Program-made: the position numbers and the translations under genes
In this document: positions 44,114 to 56,449 of the stretch, piece after piece
Layout: each line of letters begins with the position of its first letter
How positions within the stretch are numbered: the first letter of the stretch is position 1
Notes under the pieces: model-generated
The model's input: the letters and a program-made list of their open reading frames with translations, nothing else
What the model was told of the DNA's origin: nothing
The model's database searches: none
Origin: Cycas panzhihuaensis
Lineage: Eukaryota; Cycadophyta
Assembly: GCA_023213395.1 (NCBI GenBank)
Contig: CM041465.1
Coordinates: 242,551,741 to 242,615,740, forward strand
DNA: 64,000 nt
Direction: 5' to 3'

Positions 44114-45560
44114 TAAGACACTAAGTCCTCATAGCATTGAAGATGAGGATTTTTCTAAATGAACTTATTAAATTTCTAAGTTACCTCATTTGCATCATAA
44201 CTAACCCACTGTACTAAGTGCTCAAAAATAGTGTGATTTTGGAGGTAGTGCTGGCAACTGGCAAGGATTTTACTAGGTGGAATTGTAAGAGTTTGCTCCT
44301 CAAAGAGAATGGGTAAGGTGGTGTGGGGTGTAACTTTAGTTCTAAGGTATTTTTTTAGACAAAAAATATGGAAAATATTATAGATATTGGTATTCGGGGG
44401 GAGTTTAAGGGCATAGGCAACTTCATTAATTTTGTAGAGGACTTTACAGGGGCCATAGTAATGGGGGCTTAGTTTCTACCCTTTATGTGACTTAAGAGAC
44501 TATTACTTGTAGGGTTGGAGGTAAAGGAATACTAGATCTCTAACATCAAAGGATTGATCAAATCAATGGTAGTCAAAAGTTACTTCATTCAATTTCGAGG
44601 AGTGGCCAAATTTCATTAAAAGGTATGGAGGATTAAGTCCATCTCTTAAAGCTTTTGTTGCATAGAATCCTTTCGAAAGTTTATGGCTAAGGTATAGTAG
44701 GAAGGGAGGTGGTAACCATAGAGAACCAAAAAAGGGGATATACTAATGGAAAAATGGTGAGAGGAGTCATACCAGTACTCTACCTAGAAGAGCCAAGAGG
44801 TCCACTTAGCTTGGCATTTAGAGGTAAAGTAATATAGATATGTTTCTAGAGTTTTATTCAGGACCTTAGATTAGCCATCTATTTGTGGGTGATAGGTAAA
44901 ACTCATATTAAATAAGGTTCTAATAGCCCTAAAGAGCTCTTACAAAAAAGAACTAGTGAATGTGGGGTCTCAATCACAAGCGATGGATGAAGGGAAGCTG
45001 TGAAGGAAAAATATAAATTGGACATATAGGTCAACAAGGTGAGAGGATGTATATGAGGCATGAGAAGGGAGAAAGTATGAGTACTCAGTTAATCAGTCAA
45101 TAATTACCCAAATGGAGTCAAACCCATCATATGGAGGTAAGTATGTCATAAAGTCCATGGCAATATCTTGCCACTTGCCTTGAGAAATATTTAATAGTTC
45201 AAGGAGTCCAGGAAGGGCTTTGGTATCAACTTTATTTTACTAACACGTCATATTCTAATACAAAGGTGAATATTATGGTCTTCATATAGGGCCAAAAGAA
45301 ATCTACATGGATTTGATGATAAGTTTTATCAAACCCTAAGTGGCCACCGAGGGGAGAAGAGTGATATTCTATTAGGATTCTAGGTATGAATGAGGAGGAT
45401 GGGTGGACAAAGATGCAAATTTAATAGAGTAGATAATTATTAAAGGTTAACTAACCTTTGTGGGTAAAAACATTTTTTCTCCGATTAGGGTAGTCAAGTT
45501 GGGCCTAGTTTTCAACCTATAATTCATCGAGCCAAAGGGGTTATGGTTTGTTTATAACAT
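44114..45560 (-). pseudogene. Chromovirus G integrase with chromodomain
   Basis: Integrase with a C-terminal chromodomain, which in chromoviruses steers insertion to marked chromatin. On the minus strand the end reads PSKILASCQHYLQN then HLVQWVSYDANEVT-stop-KFN, a chromodomain (ILxxR...VLVQWxxLPxEEATWE pattern) with Trp changed to a stop. Upstream are zinc-region remnants HSSPLGGHLGFDKTYHQIH near 45,345 and SIACD-stop-DPTFTSSF near 44,960. Stops are frequent. The spacing fits a chromovirus. Confidence 0.75.
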
Positions 45561-46758
45561 CAAGGCTTAAGTTGGGAGTATTGTTGTTAAGGTGGAGACA
45601 TGAAAGGGTGTCCATGACTATATTATCTTTGCCTTTTTTATATAATATTATGAAGTCAAAGACTTATAGATAATGAAACCACTTAGCTTATTCTTCTAAT
45701 AAGATAGGTTGATCTAACAGAATATGGAGGCTACGATGATCCATAAGAATAGTGAATTTAGAGCCTAAGAGGTATTACTGCCACTTATCAACAGCATGGA
45801 GAATAACTTTCATCTCCTTCTAGTATGTAGAGAGACAAAGTTCATGCTCCTTTAATTTTTGTCTCTCGAATACAATGGGATGTAAGTCTTGTATTAGGAT
45901 TATACCCAATCTGAATCTCTAGGCATCACATTAAAGTTGGAAAGGTTGGTTAAAGTCAAGAGTGATGAGGACTGGGGTAGAGGTCATTATGACTTTAAGG
46001 TAAGAAAAAATAACATCAACTTCTGGAGACCATGAAAAAGCATCTTTATAAAGGAGATTAGTTAAGGGGGTAGTGAGGGTGGAATAGTTATATAAAAACC
46101 ACTAATAAAAACATGTGAGCTTAAGGAATATTTGTAATTAGGTAAGGGTGGTGGGTGTTGGCCAAGTCGTGATGACAGATATTCTATCAGGGTCCATGCA
46201 TACCCCTTCCAATGAGATGATATGTCCCAAGTATTTGAGTTTAGATTGCCCAAACTTGCACTTAGATAATTTTGCATAGAGTTGGTGGCTTTATGGTATT
46301 TGAACGATAATTTCTATGTGTTGGATGTGGTGGACTTGGTAGACACTATAAATAAGAATGTCATCAAAGAAGACTATGACAAATTTTCAGAGATAGAGGC
46401 CAAAAATTTTATTCATAGGAGCTTGAAAAGTTGTCAGGGTATTACAAAGGCTAAAGGGCATTATACAAAACTAAAAATAACCATGATGTGTTTAAAATAT
46501 TATCTTATGGAAGTCTTCTGGGGTAATTAGGATTTAGTGGTAGCCAGATTAAAGGTCTAGCTTAGAAAAATAGTCGTGCCATGGATTTCATCTAACATGT
46601 CATATATGTAAGGGCTGTGAAACTTATTTTTTATGGTAATTTTATTTAGCTCTCTATAATTACATAGAGGTGGAAGGAACCATCTTTCTTCTTAACTAAG
46701 ATTATTGGAGTTGCATAAGGGCTTTTGCTTGGTTGGATTATGCCCATGTCAAGGAGCT
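45561..46758 (-). pseudogene. Chromovirus G RT end and RNase H
   Basis: LLDMGIIQPSKSPYATPII near 46,755-46,690 starts the RT; YLGHIISLEGVCMDPDRI near 46,235-46,180 and FYQWFLYN near 46,100 end it. RNase H follows: KEHELCLSTY near 45,855, DKWQQYLLGSKFTILMDHRSL near 45,790. The central palm part is scrambled by stops and indels. Confidence 0.75.
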
Positions 46759-47153
46759 TATTAGATATATTAAACACTTTGTAAGTATTACATAGGTATA
46801 GCCATTACACCCAAGCCCCTTTGTGGAGTTTAAGGTGTCTTATGGGGGTCTTTGTTAGCCCATGGTTTATGCCTATTGTATTGTAAAACTACAAGGTAGT
46901 ATCTTGTAATGTTGCATTTACATATTCTTATGTAATGACACATATAAAAAGGTAGGATGAGTCTTCGATGAGTCAATGAGAAGAGGGTTTATTTATATCT
47001 ATAATTCTTTGCTCAAATTAATAAAAAGGTCTAATCTTAGACCTAAATCTCCTGGTGTTCTTTATTATGTGCTTGGCTTATTTATGCTATTTGTTCTTTG
47101 CATGGTTTAGAGTTTTGTTATCATATTACTTCTACAGTTATATTTTCTCTTCA
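46759..47153 (+). repeat. Lone D-type copia LTR
   Basis: It matches the LTRs of element D (TATTAGATAT start, TCTCTTCA end) but is 395 bp because about 100 bp, just the GC-rich hairpin block, is missing. The five bases on each side (GAGCT, CTTTC) do not match. It joins chromovirus G to Tat tail K. Confidence 0.8.
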
Positions 47154-47159
47154 CTTTCT

Positions 47160-48305
47160 TCCCTTACTCCAAAATGATCCTAAACTACCTTTACATTGGG
47201 CATGATTACCTCCTAGCAAGGCACCTCACCAAGCCCCATATCCTACCATTCTTGGCTAGTCATGAGGTCAACCATATAACGGGGCCATAGGACTCCTTCA
47301 GGAGTATGAACTAGTAGCCAATGGTGTGACATCATTTCATGTGGATTATGTATGTATGTTATATGTGTGAGCTATAATGCCATATATATATGAGTGAGCT
47401 ATGATACCATCCATGAGAGTAGATGTTAACATAAATATGCATAAAAATAAGCATATATACATGCAGGAATGATGAAACATACAAGAATATATTCACATAG
47501 TAGTACACAAAGATATGAAAGAGTGTTAGGGTACCACTTGGTCCCTATACATATATGTACATATCCATAAAAGATGAGTACAATGTAGATATGGATACAA
47601 CATACTATAAGGAAGCTAGAATCCTTACAGGGGTATATAATCACCCAATAAAACCCAAGTATACATAAGCTCCATACCCTTGGATGTCTAACTTTCCTCT
47701 ATAATAATACATCCTTCTCCCATGCCCTTATGGGGTGTTATCTCCTAACCATGGTCTCCTCCTCTTTAGGGTCCAAGTAGTCCCTATGCTCCTCCTCAGC
47801 CACTATGAAGGCTCAGCCTTGATCCCCTTATCTTGTGGATGACCTTCATCCCTCTGTCTATGGTATGATGTCATTGTGCTCTGGCTCTATGAAGATTAAG
47901 CTACCATATGGGCCACTAACCAGTCATATTGAGTTTAGAGGCTCTCCTTCTCTACCTAGACCTCCTCAAGCTATCCCTATAGTACCACAATCTAAATGTC
48001 TACTCTATGAGCCATCTGTAGAGGGTCTATTGGAACTAGGGATGTATCCCTCTCTCCTTGTACCTCCATCTCCCTCACCCAAGCCTATAACTCAAACCTC
48101 TATGTCTATAATTGTGCCCTCTCTATCCTCATCTAGATGATCTCCACCTATAACTAGTCCTTCTCTATTTGGAAATGGCCCCTCTAATCCTAGAACCAAT
48201 TCATTTCAAATTGGAGCTCATGAACCTCTATCACCCACATCTCTCTCACTCTTAGTAAAGGGGCAAATACTACAATATAAGGATGTGCCCATGTCAGCTC
48301 CCCAC
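47160..48305 (+). mobile_element. Tat element K, 3' tail fragment
   Basis: CTTACTCCAAAATGATCCTAAACTACC near 47,164 matches 17,229 in B, just beyond the integrase stop. 47,690-47,830 resembles the last exon of the antisense gene (B 17,870-17,990), and 48,250-48,300 resembles B 18,290-18,345. It is cut at 48,305 by element C. The plus-strand ORF at 47,835-48,140 is probably fortuitous, since the conserved strand is minus. Confidence 0.55.
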
Positions 48306-49025
48306 TATTTTTTGCCTATCAAGAATGGATTAGGAGTTTATAGCATAAGGTAAGTATAGGTACATATTTTATTTTTATATCTTGTCATATCCATTCTAGT
48401 CATTGCCTCATATGATCCTTGTTTGGCTTCTTAGATGCATGATTGCCTGTTTTACTTGGCTTGCTTATGACTATTATTACATATGATGCCTATGATGACC
48501 AGGACTCTAGTCTAATGATACTTAGAGCCCCCATAGTGGTCTCCTAGTTAACAAGAGGCTTGTTTTGCATTCTTGTAGCTTTATTTTCATTAAGTTCTAG
48601 ATCATCACTACTTGCTTATTATATTTTCTACCCATTTACTACATGTGATTAGTCACTTGGATGGCCCAGGGTTAGTTTACAAAGGCGTTGGGGGGAGGTT
48701 TACACTTTTTTATTTTAAATTCTATATTATTTTTAGTAATTCTCCAAGTCAATATCTACCTCACACTGATTCTTGTCTACCCCATGCTAATTTTTACTCT
48801 ACCCTTCTCTAATGTTTATGCCCTACTATTGTCTTCATGGTGCTATGAATAAATTTGTAGTACAATTATTACTTTACTAGTCACAACCAACAACATTCAA
48901 TTTTGCATTTAATATGTCCCTTAACACATCTAATGCCTCAAGACCAGCCTAGATCAAGGCATAATAATTAAGAGGAGGTTTTTCAAATATAGAAAGTTAA
49001 TTTTTATTATTATTTGGAGGATTCT
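48306..49025 (+). repeat. Element C 5' LTR, first part
   Basis: Starts TATTTTTTGCCTATCAAGAA, aligning base for base with the LTR start of B, then GGTAAGTATAGGTA near 48,350. Ends at the target site ATTCT of copia-2. Confidence 0.75.
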
Positions 49026-49486
49026 TGTTGGATATTGTGACAACAATATTTTGAGGTTAAAATTTTGGTGTGTTTTTAGCGCGGTTTCCCCCCCTAATCT
49101 TTCTTGTGGGGTTCCAAGGGGGGTGGGAGCCCCCCTTAGTTGGGGGATGCAAGGGGCGTGGAATGCCCCCCACTGAGAGGGGGTTTGGGGGCGATAGCCC
49201 CCAACCTAAAAAATTAGCCCTGTAAACCTTATTAAATTGTAAAGAAAATCAGGGTCATTCAATACAAATACCCTAGATTTTACGGCTGAGATTTATACCT
49301 TAGATGTCCCTCTCATGTAGATCATTTTAGGGCTTTTCTTGTGATGTTTAGCTTGTACACTGATATTATTGCATTATCTCTGATTTTAGAACTTGCATGT
49401 TAATTCTTAATTTCAATTCCTGTAACTAGTTGTAAAATAGTTTAGATCTTATGGCAGTTTAAGGTTTGGGACCTATATTCTCAACA
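49026..49486 (+). repeat. Copia-2 5' LTR (461 bp)
   Basis: TGTTGGATATTGTGACAAC to TTCTCAACA. It contains a GGGGGC-GATA-GCCCCC hairpin at about 49,187. Compared with copia-1 and H it lacks about 185 bp between the Met-type GTAGATC segment and the final 110 bp. Confidence 0.95.
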
Positions 49487-49488
49487 AG

Positions 49489-49500
49489 TGGTATCAGAGC
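49489..49500 (+). other. Copia-2 primer binding site
   Basis: TGGTATCAGAGC, exact consensus for initiator-Met tRNA, two bases after the LTR. Confidence 0.9.
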
Positions 49501-49556
49501 CACTTTTGTTTTGCAACGAGTTTGTGAAGGTTTTGGTGTCAGCTTTCCTACACTAA

Positions 49557-50360
49557 ATGGCAAAACTAGCATATGTAAAGTTTGAGGTGGAGAAATTCAA
49601 TGGCAAGAACAACTTTGAGTTGGGGAAGCTAAAAGCGCATGATGTTCTTGTACAGTAGGGTTTGTACAAAGCCCTTGTAGGAAACTTGAAGAAACCCACA
49701 GGGATGGACGATGATGATTAGGATGACTTAGACAACAAGGCACTTAGCACAATACGATTATGCTGGGCAAATGATATATTGTTTAACATCGCAAGAGAAG
49801 AGACAACAACAAGATTATGGACTCAGTTGGAAGGCATGTATGTGACCAAATCGGTAACAAATCAAATCTACCTGAAGAGGCAACTGTACTTATTATAGAT
49901 GAAGGAAGGTATAAAAATTATTAACCATTTAAATATTTTCAATACTCTTATTTGTCAGTTGACTAATATCGATATTAAAATTGAGGATGAGGACAAGGAT
50001 GTTACCTTGTTATGCTCATTACCCAAATCCTGGGATAATGTTGTCACCTCAATTAGTTTTAGCACTACATATGTATTGGATTATGATTATGTTGTGAGTT
50101 CTCTACTAATGGAAGAAGTACGGAGAAAATCTAGTTTCGAAACCTCCACACTAGAAGCCATGACAGTAAAGGGTAGAACATTTGAGAGAGGACAAAACTC
50201 CAGGGATACATCGAGGTCCAAGTTAAAGAGCAAAAAGAGTAAGCTCATGTGTTGGCATTGTAATAAGACCGGTCACCTCAAAAAGGATTATTACAAAAGG
50301 AAGGAGTTCCAGAAAAAGGAAGATCCTGCCAAGGAGGCGAATCAGGTGGACTCAAATTAA
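49557..50360 (+). pseudogene. Copia-2 gag
   Basis: Starts at ATG 49,557 (MAKLAYVKFEVEKFNGKN), as in TNT1-like gag. Core blocks: KKPTGMDDD, TRLWTQLEGMYVTKSV, YLKRQLYLL-stop-MKEG, LLCSLPKSWDN; zinc knuckle near 50,250 reads CWHCNKTGHLKKDYY, with the last Cys changed to Tyr. Stops at TAG for Gln in VLVQ-stop-G, TAG for Trp in DDD-stop-D, and TAG for Trp in LL-stop-MKE, all matched by Trp or Gln in copia-H. No frameshift within gag. Confidence 0.9.
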
Positions 50361-51720
50361 GATATGGATGATGATGTCTTGGTTGCTTATAATGTTTCTC
50401 ATTATCACCATGACTGGTTATTAGATTCAGTGCCAGCACCACATGTGTCCACATAAGAGTTGGTTCTCATCATACCAACCTCTTGATGGTGGTGATGTGC
50501 TTATGGGAAATGAAGTTTCTTGTAAGACAGTGGGCATTGGTAGCATTAGAATTAAGATGTTCGATGGGGTAGTCAGAACATTAACTGAGGTTAGACATGT
50601 ACCTGATTTGAAAAGGAATCTAATTTCCTTGGGTGAATTAGATTTAGGTGGTTTTAAGCATACAGGTCATGAAGGAGTCCTAAAGGTGTCAAAGGGTTCC
50701 TTGGTTGTTATGAAAGCCTTAAAAAAAGGAAATCTTTACATTTTAGTGGGAAGTATAGATGTCAGCCAAGTAGCGATAACATCAAAGACTATAGAAGATC
50801 TAGCTCAGTTATGGCATCACAGACTTAGGCACATGAGTGAGAAAGGACTTAATGTGCTGATAAATTGTAAGTTGCTTCATAACTTGTAGCTTTCAAATTT
50901 GGCTTTCTATAAACATTATATTTTTAGAAAGTAGTGTAGACTCAGGTTTAAAGTAGGGAGTCACAGTAGTAAAGGCGTTCTAGATTACATACATTCAGAT
51001 GTATGGGGACCAACCCCTAAAATATCTTGTGGAGGATCATTGTATTATGTCACATTTATAGATGATTACTCCAGGAAGATATGGGTCTATTTTTTAAAAA
51101 GGAAATCTAAAGTTTTCAGTGTATTTAAGCAGTTCAAGGCTTTAGTTGAGAATAGTAGTGGTAAGACAATCAAATGTTTAAGAACTGACAATGGAGGTGA
51201 GTTCAACTCCTTGGAGTTTGAGAACTATTGTAGAGAAGCTAGGATCAAAAGACACAAGACCACTAGCTATACTCCGCAGTAAAATGGCATTGCTGAGTGC
51301 ATGAATAGGACACTCTTGGAAAGAGTAAGAAGCATGCTAAGTAATACAGGAGTGGAGTAGGGCTTGTGGGTAGAAGTTGTTTAAATAGCTTTCTATCTGG
51401 TAAACAGGTCACCATCACTTGTAATAGATTGCAAGATTCCTAAAGAGGTATGGACTGGACATCCATGTGATTATTTAAATTTAAAAGTTTTTGGTTGTGA
51501 TGCTTATGCCTGGACTAACAAATGTAAACGTTCAAAGTTAGATCCAAAATCCAAGAGATATATCTTTGTCGATTATGGTGATAAGGATAGTGTGAAAGGA
51601 TATAGGTTGTGGGATCCTACTACCCACAAAATCACCATTAATAGAGATGTCATATTTGATGAATCTTCCCTTATTAAATCAGATACTGTAGAAGCTGAAA
51701 TGAAACAGGAGTAGCAAGAT
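50361..51720 (+). pseudogene. Copia-2 protease and integrase
   Basis: The protease active site near 50,420 is destroyed by a small indel (LLDS then frameshift). Integrase: HHRLRHMSEKGL near 50,815, HSDVWGPTP near 50,994, RTDNGGEFNS near 51,182, NGIAECMNR near 51,283. Stops: K-stop-CRLRF near 50,932 (TAG also in copia-1 and H), TAA in PQ-stop-NG, TAG in VE-stop-GLW. One frame from 50,443 to the end of RNase H. Confidence 0.9.
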
Positions 51721-53482
51721 GAACACCAACAAGTCAAGTTTGAAATGCAACCATCTGTGGAATCAGAAGAGCATGAAGATCTTTCTGAAGATGAATCAGC
51801 AGCAGATTCACAGGAGTATGTGGACACTCCTCTACCAACAATTAGAAGATCTACATGAGTTAGTCATCCACCTGACAGGTACAGTCCTTCTATTTCTATT
51901 GCTTTGGTTTTTAATGATGGTGAGCCCATATGTTATCAGGAAGTAGTAGATGATATCCATGGAGAGAAGTGGATAAGGGCTATGTAGGAAGAGATAGACG
52001 CTATAAAGAAAAATAATTCATGGGACTTGGTAGAACTTCCACATAGAAGGAAGACTGTTGGTTCTAGGTGGGTTTTCAAAAAGAAAACAAATGTTGATGG
52101 AAAGGTTGATAAATACAGGGCAAGACTGGTGGCTAAAGGTTTTGTACAGAAAGTAGGTATTGACTTTCATAAGATCTTTTCACCAGTTCTCAAACTTATT
52201 TTAATTCGAGTGCTACTAGCATTGGTAGCTTCTCTCGATTTGGAGTTGGAGCAATTAGATGTAAAAATAGCTTTTCTACATGGAGATTTAGATGATGAGA
52301 TCTATATGGATCAACTAAAAGGTTGTGTACAACATGGTAGGAAAAGACTTATTTGCAAGCTCAAGAAATCATTGTATGGCCTGAAGCAATCACCCAGGTA
52401 GTGGTACAAGAAGTTTGAGACCTTCATGGAGAGCCAAAATTTCAAAAGAAGTGAGTATGATCATTGTGTTTACTTTAAATTTATGGATAATGGCTTATTC
52501 ATTATCTTGGTATTATATGTTGATGACATGTTGGTTGCAAGCAAGAGCATGGAAGAAATCAATAAGCTAAAGGCTCAATTGGCTAGGACTTTTGATATGA
52601 AGGATCTAGAAGCCACAAAATAAATCTTAGGCATGGAGATACACAGAGATAGGAAAAATGGTAAGCTATGGTTATCACAGCAGAAATATTTGGAGAAGGT
52701 GCTAACTAGGTTTGGTATGGAAAATGTGAAACCAGTGAGTATCCCATTGGCTTCCCACTTCAAGCTTTCTTCGAATATAAGTCCTAATAGTGAAGAAGAA
52801 AAGGCTTATATGTCTCGTGTGCCTTATGCCAGTGCAATAGGAAGTTTGATATATGCCATGGTATGTACAAGACCTGATATTTCACATGCAGTCAATGTAG
52901 TGAGCAAGTTTATGGCAAATCCAAGAAAGGAACATTGGGCTATAGTGAAATGGGTGCTTCGGTATTTGAGAGGCATGAGTGACTACTGCATCACCTTTGG
53001 AGGTACAGGTAATCAGGTTTGTGGATATGTAGATTCAAACTTTGTAGGAGATTTAAATAAAAGAAGGTCTACTTCAGGTTATATTTTTACTCTTACAAAT
53101 GGTCCAGTTAGTTAGATGTCCAAATTACAGAGCATAATTACACTGTCAACTACGGAAGCTGAATATTTTACTACAACACATGCTTGAAAAGAAGCAATCT
53201 AGTTATAGGGTCTATTGGTTAAGCTTGGAAGAAGACAAGAAAATGTAAAGGTATTTTTTGATAGTCAATGTACCATTTACTTAGCCAAGAATCTAACTTA
53301 TCACAGTAGAATAAAGCATATTGCTCTGAAGTACCATTTTATTAGACAGGTTATGGAAGCAAGTGGAGTGACACTTGAGAAGATTCACACCAATCAGAAT
53401 TGTGCTGATATATTCACAAAACTAGTACCATTAGAGAAGTTCAAATGGTGTTTGACTTCTCTTGACTTGCAGAAAAGATGAT
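51721..53482 (+). pseudogene. Copia-2 reverse transcriptase and RNase H
   Basis: RT: GSRWVFKKK near 52,052, YRARLVAKGFVQ near 52,120, EQLDVKIAFLHGDLDDEIYMDQ near 52,250-52,310, SLYGLKQSPR near 52,372, and the catalytic LYVDDMLVASKS intact near 52,515. RNase H: RRSTSGYIF near 53,063, FDSQCTIYLAKN near 53,260, end FKWCLTSLDLQKR at 53,482. Stops replace Gln or Trp (TAG in PR-stop-WYK, TAA in K-stop-ILGME, TAG in PVS-stop-M, two TAG in AI-stop-L-stop-G). Confidence 0.9.
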
Positions 53483-53529
53483 GAAGGGTCTAGGAAAGAT
53501 ACTGGGTAAATTGTTGTCAAGGTAGAGAT

Positions 53530-53990
53530 TGTTGGATATTGTGACAACAATATTTTGGGGTTAAAATTTTGGTGTGTTTTTGGTGCAGTTTTCCCCCCTA
53601 ATCTTTCTCAGGGGGTTTTAAGGGGGTTGGGAGCCCCCCTTAGCTGGGAGGTGCGGGGGGCATGGAACGCCCCCTACTAAGAGGGGGTTCAAGGGAAATA
53701 ACCCCCGACCTAAAAAATTAGCCCTGTAAACCTTATTAAATTGTAAAGAGAATCAGGGTCATTTGATATAAATACCTTAGATTCTACAGCTAAGATTTAT
53801 GCCTTGGATGTCCCTCTCATGTAGCCTATTTTAGGGTTTTTCTTGTGACATTTAGCTTGTATACTAATGTTATTGCATTATCTCTAATTTCAGAACTTGC
53901 ATGTTAATTCTTAGATTTGATTCCTGTAACTAGTTGCAAAATAGTTTAGATCTTGTGGTGGTTTAAGATTTGGGACCTATATTCTCAACA
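53530..53990 (+). repeat. Copia-2 3' LTR (461 bp)
   Basis: Colinear with the 5' LTR and equal in length. Preceded by a purine stretch AAGGTAGAGATT. Differences from the 5' LTR are mostly transitions, for example in the hairpin block. Confidence 0.95.
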
Positions 53991-56240
53991 ATTCTATAAT
54001 CATTCCCCACTTCATTCTTTCATACTTTAAGGCCTCTCATGATAGGCAAGCAAAAAATGAAGTTTCGGTAGCAAGCATAAGAGGATCCTAGTCTTTGGCA
54101 CTAAAATACTTTCCTAACTAACTTCTATAATTAAGAAGACTCTCTTCTCCTCTCTCGACATTCAAGGATTCTCTCAAAAGGCATTCCTTTTAGATCTATG
54201 AGGATCCTTCATCAACAAACTCTTCTATAAACACTAAGTCTACTTGTTTCAAGTGGGTAAGACTTAACTATTCTTTTGTTTCTCAAGGGACACTCTTATA
54301 AGTTTGCTTTAATTTTAATTGTTTTATTTATTTTTCTATTTAATGTCTTGGTTTTGGAATAACAGACAATAGATCCAACTAAGCTTGTTCACTAAACCTT
54401 GGAGAAACCATTTTCTGTGAACTAGAAACTCTCCATAATTACAATCCAAAGTGTTGGAGAAGGGAATGAGTAATACACCAGCTCGTTAAGGGAGTTTAGA
54501 AAAAGGAAAATAAGTGTAAATTCTAACTTTTGCATCTCCTTTTCATTAGGTACCTCCTAACACCACAAGGTGCTCTACCTCATTGTGCATGAGCATTCCT
54601 TCTTCATATAAAACCATACAACTATACCAAGTAATAAGCAATCTGTTGCTCATCCTTGAGCCTTTAGGTCTCACCCTTACATCTCATTTCCTCACTTTAG
54701 ATCATAGCCTAAAACTTATAAGATTGGGTGACCCTTCTTGTCATACTTAGGATACCATTTTTATTTAGGGGGGCACACCATTCTGAGGTACTCTCCCTTT
54801 CATCCCCCTCCTTTTACCTCTTACATGAATGGATTTTAAGACAGGGTAGCATTTGACTTATTTCCTTTTGGTGATTGAAAGTAACAAATATTTTCTTTAT
54901 AAAAACATTTATACATATACATATATGTTGCATATATCCCTTGTGGGTAGAGTTTACCTTATGCATATAGGTTAAGGACTCATTGCTATGCACTAACCTA
55001 AAAGACATGAGGGAAGCTTTGTCACAAGGTAACACTAGTATATGGTTTAGCATCACATCCTTAGTTATACATTTTATTCTTTTCTCATTCCATTCCTTTA
55101 TTTATGTAACATTTCTTTTAAACTTAGGGAAGGTAAAGAAGCTCTGTTACCTCTCATAACTTCCACGCAAAGGAGCTTATGCTATTGGCAAGGGAAGAGT
55201 TAGGTCTAAATTGCTTCTAAGCACTAATAACTAGGTACAATCTTTCTAAGCTCTCTCCCCCTTCTACCTTTTCCTTTTGAGCTTATCTTTAGATTATTGG
55301 TACTTACATATACATATGCAACAAAAGTGAAGAATTTATTTTTGCATAGCATACATCTTTGCATTCATCAAAGAGAAATGCATCCCCCTATTTTTCCCCT
55401 TTCTCTCCATAAAGAAAAGGCATAGTAGGAAAGGATTCCTCTCTCATCTTACATATGCATATGCATATAGAAACAAGGTTAAAAAACATAGTTTAAAGAA
55501 GTGGATTTATCTCTTACATAAAAGAGGAAACATATTGGAAAGAAAGAACATTGCATAAGCATTAATGATATTCATCTTTCTCTTTCCTTCACACCTTTCT
55601 CAAATGAAAAATTGACTCTCTTTTAGGCATGCAGCTTGAAGTTCTTTTTTTTGGCCAAAAGTATAAGAGAGTGAGGGATTACAATTACTATGCATTATTT
55701 GTTAATAATTTTATTTTACAAACAGCATAACTACAACTTGTATTTTTCACAAGACATCATATTTTAAAATAAGGCAATATTCCAACAAGCAAAACCATCA
55801 CACTTGGCACAAAACTTGTATCAAAGGAAAACATTGCTTCCTCTCACAACCCTAAAGGTAACCCTTTAAGTGATAAGGAAACAACCTAAGACTCCTTGCT
55901 TAATATTTTATTTCTTGTTCATACCATACTCCCCTTTCCTAAAAGGGGGCTCTCATTTCCTTCCTTAAAAATAAAGATAAGAGGACCTCTAGGCTACTCA
56001 GTAACCCGAGGATGCCAACCCCTTCACTAGTCAAACATACCACTCATTCATTTCAAACCACAATCCTTCAAGGTAGAAAGGGAGCATGTGTGTTGTAGGT
56101 CCCTCAAACCTAATCTCAGGTGTACAGATGCCCTTCGAGGGTAAACTAAACCTCCATTACACCTCTAGGTTCCTATTCTTTGACACTAGTATTAACTAGA
56201 GTGCAGTAATTCCTAGTGCACCCTTGGAGGTGTGCTTCCA
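53991..56240 (+). repeat. Element C 5' LTR, second part
   Basis: Continues from 49,025. It ends TGTGCTTCCA one base before the PBS. A GAATTCCTT-like block and T/C-rich stretches match the LTR of B loosely. No genuine coding potential; small ORFs are not conserved. Confidence 0.7.
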
Positions 56241-56241
56241 C

Positions 56242-56262
56242 TAGTGACTATATTGGGGACCA
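56242..56262 (+). other. Element C primer binding site
   Basis: TAGTGACTATATTGGGGACC, a transition-decayed copy of TGGAGACCATACTGGGGACT in A and B. Confidence 0.6.
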
Positions 56263-56449
56263 ACTGTAAGGAAATCTTAGCATCCCTTTGATTTCCTAAC
56301 ATCATCCCTCATCTATCTTGTAAGACCTTTATAGTGTATTGGGTAATCTCAACACGGATTTCTTAAAGCTAATCTTTGTTCTTCTATAATTCCTTGGGCA
56401 AGGTATGAATGCAACATTTCTCTTATCACCTATGTAGCCTCCTTCTTAT

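Larger units (their letters stand above)
43685..46758 (-). mobile_element. Ty3 chromovirus G (minus strand), truncated in RT
   Basis: 3' LTR at 43,685-44,101, polypurine tract, then chromodomain, integrase, RNase H and RT reading leftward. The element ends inside RT at 46,758 where a D-type copia LTR begins; gag, protease and 5' LTR are missing. Confidence 0.8.
49021..53995 (+). mobile_element. Copia-2 with perfect target duplication
   Basis: The element proper is 49,026-53,990. ATTCT occurs directly before and after. Both LTRs are 461 bp. PBS, gag, protease, integrase, RT and RNase H are all present, with one frameshift near 50,430 and otherwise only stop substitutions. Full-length and the best-preserved element of the window. 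Confidence 0.95.

Noticed and set aside
47835-48140. 101-codon Pro/Ser-rich ORF on the plus strand in Tat tail K
   Set aside because: It lies opposite to the probable antisense exon, has no counterpart ORF in B, and its composition is what the reverse of a charged, Glu-rich coding strand gives.
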